A stretch of DNA of 5,246 nucleotides, taken from positions 1-5,246 of the forward strand of contig JAKAGJ010000204.1 in NCBI GenBank assembly GCA_021815655.1. The letters are read 5' to 3'. Within the stretch, counting starts at the first letter, position 1. Every line of letters starts with the position of its first letter. This document shows positions 1 to 5,246 of this stretch, one piece after another. Below the pieces are notes generated by a model. That model saw nothing but the letters and a program-made list of their open reading frames with translations. It did not search any database and was not told the origin of the DNA. A program made the translations under genes and the position numbers. Origin of the DNA: Deltaproteobacteria bacterium. GTDB taxonomy: Bacteria > Desulfobacterota > Desulfarculia > Desulfarculales > Desulfarculaceae.

Positions 1-366
1 GGCGCGGCGCCGCCCGCGCAGAGCCCCGCGTCACAGATCTCGGTGCCGTTGCAGAAGATGCCGTCGCTGCAGATCGCGGGGGTCGTGCAGGTGACGCCGG
101 GGACGCAGCCGCCGCGCGACGGGACGCAGACCATCCCCGCGCCGCAGGCGGCGAGGCCGGCGACGTGCTGGCAGGCGTCCGCGGTCTCGTCGCAGGAGTC
201 GGCCGTGCAGCTGATGAAGTCGTCGCAGGAGCGCGTCGTGCCGGGGACGCAGCCGGAGCCGACGGCGCAGGACTCGCCCACGGTGCACCAGAGGCCGTCA
301 TCGCAGGCGATGCTGTCGGGGACGTGGGTGCAGGCGCCGGTCGCGGTGGTGCAGGAGTCGGCGGTG
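1..366 (-). CDS. Cysteine-rich repeat protein, internal fragment (both ends missing)
   Basis: Read on the minus strand from 365 down to the window edge, the frame is open for 121 codons and encodes 18 cysteines at short regular spacing. Recurring units include CDDGLWC, CDDFISCTADSC and CSDGIFCNGTEIC. Such C-x-DG-x-x-C-x(3-5)-C units occur in secreted, disulfide-rich proteins that are abundant in Myxococcota, often ahead of a C-terminal sorting tail; neither a signal peptide nor a tail is visible here. Nearly every codon ends in G or C, and the open frame on the opposite strand is a by-product of this. The repeat pattern breaks at 366: a TADSC unit is preceded by Leu (CTC) where the parallel copy has Cys (TGC). 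The gene is thus cut at its N-terminal side by the junction and at its C-terminal side by the window edge. I am confident of the coding strand and repeat type; the function is unknown, possibly surface or extracellular. Confidence 0.75.
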
Positions 367-370
367 AGCG
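363..370. other. Breakpoint joining two truncated genes (366/367)
   Basis: Left of 366 the sequence makes sense only as a minus-strand Cys-repeat protein. Right of 367 it makes sense only as a plus-strand FtsH-like protease. Neither gene has its own beginning here. The repeat copy at about 193-210 (caggagtcggccgtgcag) matches the left side through gcggtg at 361-366 and then diverges at once. The stretch shows no insertion-sequence end, tRNA or obvious att-like direct repeat. A chimeric assembly or sequence join is the simplest reading; a genomic inversion or recombination is the alternative. Confidence 0.65.
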
Positions 371-1014
371 CGGCCCAGGCCGGACGGCGCCTGGACGACG
401 CGTTGCTGGAGGAGGCTTTTGAAAAACTGCGCCTGGGCCAGGCCCGGCGGCACCAGGACCCGGAGGTGCTCTTGCGCGTGGCCCGCCACGAGGCCGGACA
501 TGCCCTGGTGGCCTGGCTGGGCGGACGGCCCCCGGTGCAGGTGACCATCGTGGGCCGGGGCGCCGCCGGCGGCTACATGGAACGCGAGGTGGAGGAGGAG
601 CGGCTCTTGCACAGCAAGCCAGAGCTGGAACAGCGGCTCCGGGAGGCCCTGGCCGGCCGGGCGGCGGAGTTACTATACTATGGCGCCCAGGAGGGGCTCT
701 CCAGCGGGGCTTCCGGCGACCTGCGCCAGGCCAGCCGCTTGGCTCGACGCATGGTCTGCGAGCTGGGCATGGACCCTGACTTCGGATTGCTCTGCGAACC
801 CGAGGGCCTGGCAGGAGGCTGGGGAGAGCAAGCGGCCCAGCAGGCCACCCAGGCCGCCCGCGATCTGCTCTCGCGTCAGTTCGAGGCGGCCCAGGGGCTC
901 CTGGCCAGTCATCGGCCCCTGCTTGACAGCCTGGTGCGGGAGCTTCTCCAGGCCAACCGGCTCACGCGCCAGGACTTGGAGCGCCTGTGGGCCAAGCCCG
1001 GAGGCGACCTCTGA
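364..1014 (+). CDS. FtsH-like M41 zinc peptidase, N-terminally truncated
   Basis: This is the C-terminal proteolytic part of an FtsH-like ATP-dependent membrane protease. The zinc-binding HEAGH motif lies at 487-501 (HEAGHALVAWLGG), and the third metal ligand is the Asp of SGASGDLRQAS at 718-720, matching the SGAS.D motif of FtsH. The segment GRAAELLYYG also fits the M41 fold. The residues before HEAGH (RRLDDALLEEAFEKLRLG) resemble the end of the AAA+ lid helix that precedes M41 in full proteins. The ATPase with its Walker motifs and the membrane anchor are therefore missing, cut off at 366/367. The frame stays open to position 43, but that part is antisense to the Cys-repeat gene and is not real protein. 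The first in-frame start after it is GTG at 364, with a chance AGGAG at 353-357. The TGA at 1012-1014 overlaps the next ATG, so the two genes are probably translationally coupled. Family call is strong; the intact length is unknown. Confidence 0.85.
   Translation: MSAAQAGRRLDDALLEEAFEKLRLGQARRHQDPEVLLRVARHEAGHALVAWLGGRPPVQVTIVGRGAAGGYMEREVEEERLLHSKPELEQRLREALAGRAAELLYYGAQEGLSSGASGDLRQASRLARRMVCELGMDPDFGLLCEPEGLAGGWGEQAAQQATQAARDLLSRQFEAAQGLLASHRPLLDSLVRELLQANRLTRQDLERLWAKPGGDL
1000..1004 (+). promoter_or_regulatory. Ribosome binding site deciding the M50-HlyD start
   Basis: GGAGG lies 9 bases before ATG 1014, inside the end of the M41 gene. Together with the TGATG stop/start overlap it favours ATG 1014 over the in-frame GTG at 987, which would add nine Arg-rich residues translated from within the upstream gene. 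Confidence 0.7.
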
Positions 1015-3149
1015 TGCTCGACGCCGAAACCCTCAACCTCCCCCTGCCGGTGATTCGGCCGGACATTGAACTGCTGCCCGGGCCCCAATCCCGGGATGGG
1101 GCGCCCACCTTCATCCTCTACGACCCCCTGCGGCGCCAGTTCTTCAAGATAGGTTGGGCCGAGGCCACCATTCTGGACCTGCTGCGCCGCCCCCACACCC
1201 TGCTGGAGGTGATGCGGCTCTTGGCCAGGCAAACCACCCTGCGCCTGGAGCCCCAGGAGTTGGTGGGCATGTGCCGGCAGGCTCAGCTTCAGGGCCTGAC
1301 CCAGGAATCGGCCGTGCGCCCGGTGGAGCAGCTCCTGGCTGAAACCCAGGCCCGCCGGGCCAAACCCCTCACCTGGCTGTTGCATCACTACATCTATTTC
1401 CGGGTGCCGCTGCTAAAGCCGGAACGCTTTCTGCGCCGGGCTTTGCCCTATGTCAAGCCCCTGGCCGGCGGCCCGGCCTTGAGCATCTACCTGCTAATCT
1501 CCCTGCTGGGCCTGGGGCTGTTGCTGCCGCAGGCGGAGTCCTATCTCAAGACCCTAACCTACTTTTTCAACCTGGAGGGCGTCATCTCCTATGGAGTGGC
1601 CTTGACTCTGGTAAAGGTGGTGCACGAGTTCAGCCACGCCTTTGTGGCCACCAACTTCGGGGCCAGGGTGCCGGTGATGGGTTTGGCGTTCATCGTTTTC
1701 TGGCCGCTGGCCTTCAGCGACGTCACCGACGCCTGGAAGGTACCCAACCGCCGCCAGCGCCTGTTGATCGCCATGGCGGGCATCGCCGCCGAATTAATCA
1801 TCGCCGGCCTGTGCCTCTTCGGCTGGTCCATAACCTCGCCGGGCAAGCTCAACAGCATTTTCTTCGTGCTTTCCTCCGGCGCTCTGCTGGCCACCCTGAC
1901 CATCAACCTCAATCCGGGCATGCGCTGGGACGGCTATTACCTGCTCATGGACTGGTGGGGCATAGACAACCTGCAACCCCGGGCCTTTGCCCTGACTTTG
2001 TGGTTTTTGCGCAAATGGTTGTTGGGAGTGGAGACGCCCTGCCCGGAGGACAACCCGCCGCGGGGCCGCCAGGCGGCCATGATAATTTATGCCTTCTACA
2101 CCTGGACCTATCGCCTCTTCGTCTTCTTCGGCATTGCCCTGTTGGTTTACCACAAGTTCACCAAGGCCCTGGGCATCATCCTTTTCGGGGTGGAGGTGGG
2201 CTGGTTTATAGCCTGGCCCTTCATCAACGAGGTAAGGCAGACCATGAAGATATGCAAGATCAAGAAACCTGGCCGCCGCCTGTGGATCACCCTGGGCGGG
2301 CTGGGAGCCATCCTGGTCTGGCTGTCCCTGCCGCTGCCCCATCGCTTCAACGTGCCGGCGGTGGTGATGCCCAGCGTGGCCCAGGTGATCTACGCTCCCT
2401 TCCCCGGGCAGATTCAGTACCTGGGCACCGAGCGTCTGGCCCATGTGGGCATGGGGCATGTCCTGGCCCGCATCGGCTCGCGGGAACTCAGCACCGAGCT
2501 GAAGTCACTGCAACTGGAGGCCAAGCAATTGCGCGTGCAGATCGACGTGCTCACCGTGGGCGGCGAGGACCGCGCGCTACTGCCCCAGAAGGAAGAGGAA
2601 CTGGCGGCGGTGGAAACCAAGATCATCAAGCTGGAAAAACAGATCGGCCAGAACCAGCTGGTGGCCGAGATCGACGGCGACGTCTATGAGTGGGACGACA
2701 ACCTGCAAGTGGGAACCTTCATCCACAAGGACAAGGTACTGGGGCGCATCGCCCGCGCCCAGGACAAGGTGCTGTATGCCTTTGTTGGCGAGGAGCATAT
2801 CAAGGACGTGGCGGTGCGGGACCAGGGGCTGTTCGTGGCCAGCGACCTGAACTCTCGCGCGCCAGTCACGGTGTGCAAGGTCAGCCCGGTGCGCGAGGAG
2901 CTGATCCACCACCCGGCCATAACGTCCCTGGCCCATGGCAGCCTGCCCGTGAGCAAGGCCAAAAGTGGCGAGAGCATGGTTCTCTTGGAGACCTATTACC
3001 TGGTGGAGGCCACGGTCTCGCCCCAGGACGCCGAAACCCTGCGCCTGGGCCAAAGCGGCGAGGTGCGCCTGACCAGCCAGCCGTCGTCCCTGGTCATGAC
3101 GGGTCTGCGCAAAACCCTGCGCATTCTGCTGCGGGAGAGCAATTTCTAG
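1014..3149 (+). CDS. PqqD-like / M50 intramembrane metalloprotease / HlyD-like adaptor fusion
   Basis: A 711-residue inner-membrane protein in three parts. Residues about 18-95 resemble a PqqD-like winged helix (FILYDPLRRQFFKIG). Residues about 150-410 are an M50 (site-2 protease-like) domain: zinc motif HEFSH at 204-208 inside a membrane helix, and NPGMRWDGYY at 300-309, whose Asp306 is the likely third ligand. Hydrophobic segments lie near 155-175, 188-210, 219-235, 250-271, 280-298, 355-379, 385-404 and 423-441. Residues 447-711 form a HlyD/membrane-fusion-protein-like periplasmic part: half a barrel-sandwich (about 448-490), a short coiled coil (490-548), the second half starting at VAEIDGDVYEW (550-560), then a beta-barrel region. 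M50-HlyD fusions of this type occur with bacterial export systems and peptide maturation clusters. In this context a role as export adaptor or membrane protease for the downstream giant protein is inferred. It is probably translated from the same mRNA as the M41 gene. Both metal-binding motifs are intact, so it is probably an active enzyme. Confidence 0.88.
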   Translation: MLDAETLNLPLPVIRPDIELLPGPQSRDGAPTFILYDPLRRQFFKIGWAEATILDLLRRPHTLLEVMRLLARQTTLRLEPQELVGMCRQAQLQGLTQESAVRPVEQLLAETQARRAKPLTWLLHHYIYFRVPLLKPERFLRRALPYVKPLAGGPALSIYLLISLLGLGLLLPQAESYLKTLTYFFNLEGVISYGVALTLVKVVHEFSHAFVATNFGARVPVMGLAFIVFWPLAFSDVTDAWKVPNRRQRLLIAMAGIAAELIIAGLCLFGWSITSPGKLNSIFFVLSSGALLATLTINLNPGMRWDGYYLLMDWWGIDNLQPRAFALTLWFLRKWLLGVETPCPEDNPPRGRQAAMIIYAFYTWTYRLFVFFGIALLVYHKFTKALGIILFGVEVGWFIAWPFINEVRQTMKICKIKKPGRRLWITLGGLGAILVWLSLPLPHRFNVPAVVMPSVAQVIYAPFPGQIQYLGTERLAHVGMGHVLARIGSRELSTELKSLQLEAKQLRVQIDVLTVGGEDRALLPQKEEELAAVETKIIKLEKQIGQNQLVAEIDGDVYEWDDNLQVGTFIHKDKVLGRIARAQDKVLYAFVGEEHIKDVAVRDQGLFVASDLNSRAPVTVCKVSPVREELIHHPAITSLAHGSLPVSKAKSGESMVLLETYYLVEATVSPQDAETLRLGQSGEVRLTSQPSSLVMTGLRKTLRILLRESNF

Positions 3150-3185
3150 ACCCCGGCCCCTGTTTCTGGCTTATCCACGGCCTCG

Positions 3186-3215
3186 AAGGGCGGCTCGTCC
3201 CTTTTGCGGTTTTTA
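3186..3215 (+). terminator. Weak candidate terminator after the M50-HlyD gene
   Basis: AAGGG (3186-3190) can pair with CCCTT (3199-3203) around an 8-base loop. It is followed by TTGCGGTTTTT, ending in a T run at 3210-3214. The stem has only five pairs, two of them A-T, and the T run is displaced from it, so this is a weak Rho-independent candidate. Its position 37 bases after the stop codon is the main support. Confidence 0.25.
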
Positions 3216-3766
3216 ACTTCGCGTCGGTAAAAAAACGCCTCGGGATAACCTTTTTCGATATTAGTACTTATTGGCAAAAAGCTCAAGAGGCTAAGATATT
3301 GTATTTTAGATATTATCAACGTATCTACCTATTGATTTTTTATTAAACGATAGCCATCCACCATATTTTTTAGAAATCATAAAAATTATTGTATCGGGAT
3401 GATAGTTTTGGCATAATCCCTTAGGTCTATTTCTGTGAAATCCTCTTTTGGCCTGCCCGGCGCTACACACGAGGATGCCTTGGCTACCGCCAGCCCGGTG
3501 CCTTGTCTGATAACGCCAAGATAATCTTGAAATAATTTTTTGCTTAATCCGCAGCCTTGCCAGGGAGCCGCCTCGCGCCGTCCCGATGCCGGTGCGCACG
3601 TGGAGCAATTTCACATAATTCATGACAATGATTACATGGGGTTGTGGATTGTTTTGGGGCATAAGCAGGCGCGAAATCAGATGCAAGTATGCTAGGGAAT
3701 TATGGGGATCACTGCCCGCTAACAAGTTCTTTTGACCAGCAAGCGTGAACCTGGCCCTGGCCGGTA

Positions 3767-3786
3767 TTGACGCCATGTGACGTCAA
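3767..3786. promoter_or_regulatory. Inverted repeat TTGACG-N8-CGTCAA, candidate operator
   Basis: TTGACG (3767-3772) and CGTCAA (3781-3786) are perfect 6-base inverted arms around CCATGTGA. The right arm also lies within a self-complementary TGACGTCA (3778-3785). Arms of this size and spacing suit a dimeric DNA-binding regulator. It lies about 77 bases upstream of the giant-protein start, a sensible operator position. No specific regulator family can be named from the sequence. Confidence 0.4.
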
Positions 3787-3851
3787 GGATGGCCAGCGCT
3801 CCGCGCCTGGCAAAAGCCCTAGGCATAAAATCAGGTGGCAGAGGTATATAC

Positions 3852-3857
3852 AGGAGG
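3852..3857 (+). promoter_or_regulatory. Strong ribosome binding site of the giant-protein gene
   Basis: A full AGGAGG lies five bases before ATG 3863. It fixes the start ahead of the other in-frame ATGs at 3878 and 3902, and puts the LEER motif at residues 8-11, where this family carries it. Confidence 0.8.
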
Positions 3858-3862
3858 ACCCG

Positions 3863-5246
3863 ATGACTCTTCGCATAATGCGCTTAGAGGAGAGGATTGT
3901 CATGGACGCGGCTGCCCCGGCGGCGGTAGCGGCGGCCACGGCCACGGTCGCGGTGGTTCAGCCCGAAACCAAGGCGACCTCGTCGGCGGACACCTCCTCC
4001 GTTGACAGCAAAACCACCTCAGCCACCACCGACACCTCCCATGTCGACACCAGCGCCACTACCTCCAGCGGCGCGGTTGGTCCCACCGGCGACGGCAAGA
4101 CAACCTCCGTCAGCGACGCCTCCACGACCGGCAGCACGGCCACCGGCAGTACCACCACCGGCACCACGGGCACCACCAGCGACGCCACCAAGACCACGGC
4201 CCCCTCAGGGACCACCACCGGGATCACCACCAATGGCACCACCACCGGCGACGGCAACAGCGCCAGTGGCGCCGCAACCAGCCCCACGACCACCACTGAC
4301 GGCACGGGCTCCAACACCGCCTCGGCCCTGGGCACGGCAACCAGCGACCCCACGGCCAGCAAAACCACCGGCACCACCGCCACCTCCGCCTTGGGCACCG
4401 TGGATACCCTGGGGCTGAGCACCACGGCCAAGACCGCCGCGGACCTCACCGGCGGCACGCTGACCTTCGGCACCACGGCGGACGGCCCCCACGTGCTGGC
4501 CATCGCCTCCACGGTCAGTGGGGCCGAGGCCCTGGCCGCCGCCGCCTCCAAGAACGTCATCACCACCATCTATGACGCCCAGCACGACACCCTGGACCAG
4601 GTGCTGGACCAGATTCACAGCGTGTTGGGCGACGTCAAGGCCGCCAGTATCGCCTTGGCCACCACCACCTCCAGCCTCGGCGACCTCTCCCTGACCGATC
4701 ACCAGACCGTCACCGCCGACAACCTGCTCTCCCAACCCGAGGTCTCGCACTTCTTCGAGGCCCTGGGCAGCATGATCGCCGACGGCGGCCGGCTGGACCT
4801 CCTGTCCTGCGACATCACCGTCAACGACCACGGCGTCAAGCTGGTGCAAGAGATGGAGCAAGTTACCCACCACGAGGTGGCCGCCTCCAGCGACCGCACC
4901 GGAAATACCGACGTGGGCGGCGACTGGCAGTTGGAAACCGGTAACGTCGACGCCGCCAAGACCTACTTCGACGCCGTCAAGCTGGCTGACTACCATGGCG
5001 CCCTGGACGGCGCCGGGTTCGTGGGTGGACACGCCCCCACCGATGCCACCGTGACCGTGGAAACCGGCGTGGCCGGCAGCCTGGCCGGCGGCACTGCCAT
5101 CCAGGTCAGCGATGCGGATCTTACCGGTTGGGGCGATTACACCGGGTCCACCATGACCATTAATCGAACTGGCGGAGCCACCGGCGCCGACACCTTTGAC
5201 GTGGATGGCAGCGGACACTTGTCCTTTGCAGACGGGGATGTGGTGC
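3863..5246 (+). CDS. LEER-motif DUF4347 giant surface/secreted protein, N-terminal part (runs off the window)
   Basis: The frame is open for 461 codons with no stop before the window edge. The order is as follows. (a) An LEERIVMD motif at residues 8-15 followed by an Ala-rich stretch matches the LEPRxLLD-type N-terminus found on very large bacterial repeat proteins; it is not a classical Sec signal. (b) A Thr/Ser/Gly/Ala-rich linker spans about 37-180. (c) A DUF4347-type domain covers about 200-372, supported by RLDLLSCDI (Cys316), EVAASSDRTGN (338-348) and GGDWQLE (352-358). The usual SHG motif position reads ATTT (266-269), so the His is missing. (d) From about 390 comes TVTVETGV, then VSDADLTGWGDYTG (415-428) and an FDVDGSGHLSF segment, like the first of the tandem units that follow DUF4347 in giant adhesins. 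Known relatives are exported or surface-bound and often very long. The neighbouring M50-HlyD adaptor supports type I-like export, but no C-terminal signal can be seen here. Confidence 0.85.
   Translation, partial: MTLRIMRLEERIVMDAAAPAAVAAATATVAVVQPETKATSSADTSSVDSKTTSATTDTSHVDTSATTSSGAVGPTGDGKTTSVSDASTTGSTATGSTTTGTTGTTSDATKTTAPSGTTTGITTNGTTTGDGNSASGAATSPTTTTDGTGSNTASALGTATSDPTASKTTGTTATSALGTVDTLGLSTTAKTAADLTGGTLTFGTTADGPHVLAIASTVSGAEALAAAASKNVITTIYDAQHDTLDQVLDQIHSVLGDVKAASIALATTTSSLGDLSLTDHQTVTADNLLSQPEVSHFFEALGSMIADGGRLDLLSCDITVNDHGVKLVQEMEQVTHHEVAASSDRTGNTDVGGDWQLETGNVDAAKTYFDAVKLADYHGALDGAGFVGGHAPTDATVTVETGVAGSLAGGTAIQVSDADLTGWGDYTGSTMTINRTGGATGADTFDVDGSGHLSFADGDVV
3971..4402 (+). repeat. 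Thr/Ser/Gly low-complexity coding repeat (linker)
   Basis: This stretch of the giant-protein gene is built from ACC, GGC, AGC and GCC codons and encodes irregular TTG, TTS, GTT and DATT-like runs (residues about 37-180). There is no fixed period, so it is low complexity and not a true tandem array. It is probably a flexible, extended linker between the N-terminal motif and DUF4347. Its skewed bases also create long spurious open frames on the other strand and in other plus-strand frames. Confidence 0.75.

Larger units (their letters stand above)
3150..3862. other. Long intergenic region with AT-rich island, no gene recognised
   Basis: These 713 bases separate the protease/adaptor operon from the giant protein gene. 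No convincing protein gene is present: open frames on either strand lack good start contexts and give no recognisable product. Base composition swings sharply. By direct count 28 of the 110 bases at 3281-3390 are G or C, against well over 60% in the flanking genes; a second AT-rich stretch lies near 3519-3548, and GC-rich islands lie at about 3451-3510 and 3550-3605. A small hairpin is possible at 3482-3502 (GGC-t-ACCG / CGGTGCC). An inverted repeat lies at 3767-3786. The region most likely holds the promoter and control sites of the downstream gene. I could not pick a reliable -35/-10 pair; TAAAAT at 3826-3831 is -10-like but has no matching -35. A small RNA cannot be excluded. Confidence 0.5.

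Noticed and set aside
43..366. Plus-strand open frame extending the M41 protein upstream by 108 residues
   Set aside because: It is antisense to the Cys-repeat coding sequence, has no FtsH-like content and is open only because of the GC-rich codons on the other strand.
987..1013. GTG 987 as start of the M50-HlyD gene
   Set aside because: ATG 1014 has GGAGG at 9 bases and overlaps the upstream stop as TGATG; the extra nine residues come from inside the M41 gene.
3473..3484. GGATGCCTTGGC, identical to a segment near the 5' end of bacterial 23S rRNA, preceded by ACACGA
   Set aside because: The match is only 12 bases and the following sequence does not continue as 23S rRNA; probably coincidence.
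3519..3541. AAGATAATCTT followed by a T run as a terminator
   Set aside because: The arms leave a one-base loop, so no stable hairpin can form.
3306..3776. Minus-strand open frame of 156 codons in the intergenic region
   Set aside because: It has no recognisable motif, crosses strong composition changes and lacks a convincing ribosome binding site; likely chance.
3732..3831. Sigma-70 or sigma-54 promoter for the giant-protein gene
   Set aside because: TTGACC (3732) and TTGACG (3767) have no -10 element at 16-18 bases, TAAAAT (3826) has no -35, and no TGGC-N-TTGC pair with proper spacing was found.
4205..5218. Long minus-strand open frame rich in Gly and Val (337 codons)
   Set aside because: It is the antisense of the giant-protein gene, whose plus-strand frame has recognisable DUF4347 motifs and a strong ribosome binding site.

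Overview
The window reads as a high-GC bacterial contig. The main part (about 367-5246) resembles Desulfobacterota or a related former deltaproteobacterial lineage. This placement is inferred from protein style: an LEER-type N-terminus on a DUF4347 giant protein, and a PqqD-like/M50/HlyD fusion. No rRNA or other phylogenetic marker is present to confirm it.

Layout. (1) Positions 1-366 hold, on the minus strand, an internal piece of a cysteine-rich repeat protein of the kind common in Myxococcota secreted proteins. It has neither its start nor its end here. (2) At 366/367 this pattern stops abruptly inside a repeat unit, and a plus-strand FtsH-like M41 zinc peptidase begins, already inside its AAA+ lid region. 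Two genes are therefore cut at the same point and joined head to head, which suggests a chimeric assembly or a rearrangement. (3) The M41 gene ends in a TGATG overlap with a 711-residue membrane protein. That protein combines a PqqD-like N-terminus, an M50 (site-2 protease-like) intramembrane metallopeptidase with HEFSH and NPxxRxDGYY motifs, and a HlyD-like periplasmic adaptor. (4) A gap of 713 bases (3150-3862) follows, with a very AT-rich patch (about 25% GC at 3281-3390) and a TTGACG-N8-CGTCAA inverted repeat near its right end. (5) From 3863 to the window edge runs the N-terminal 461 codons of a probable giant surface or secreted protein: LEERIVMD motif, Thr/Ser/Gly-rich linker, divergent DUF4347 domain, and the first unit of what look like tandem extracellular repeats.

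How they may work together (inference). The M50-HlyD fusion looks like the inner-membrane adaptor of a type I-like export route. The DUF4347 giant protein is the kind of substrate such routes handle, and the coupled M41 protease could serve quality control or processing at the membrane. No ABC transporter or TolC-like gene is visible, so the route is incomplete in this window. The best candidate for a new system is the coupling of two different zinc proteases (M41 and M50-HlyD) beside the giant LEER/DUF4347 protein. The clearest directly visible oddity is the breakpoint at 366/367.
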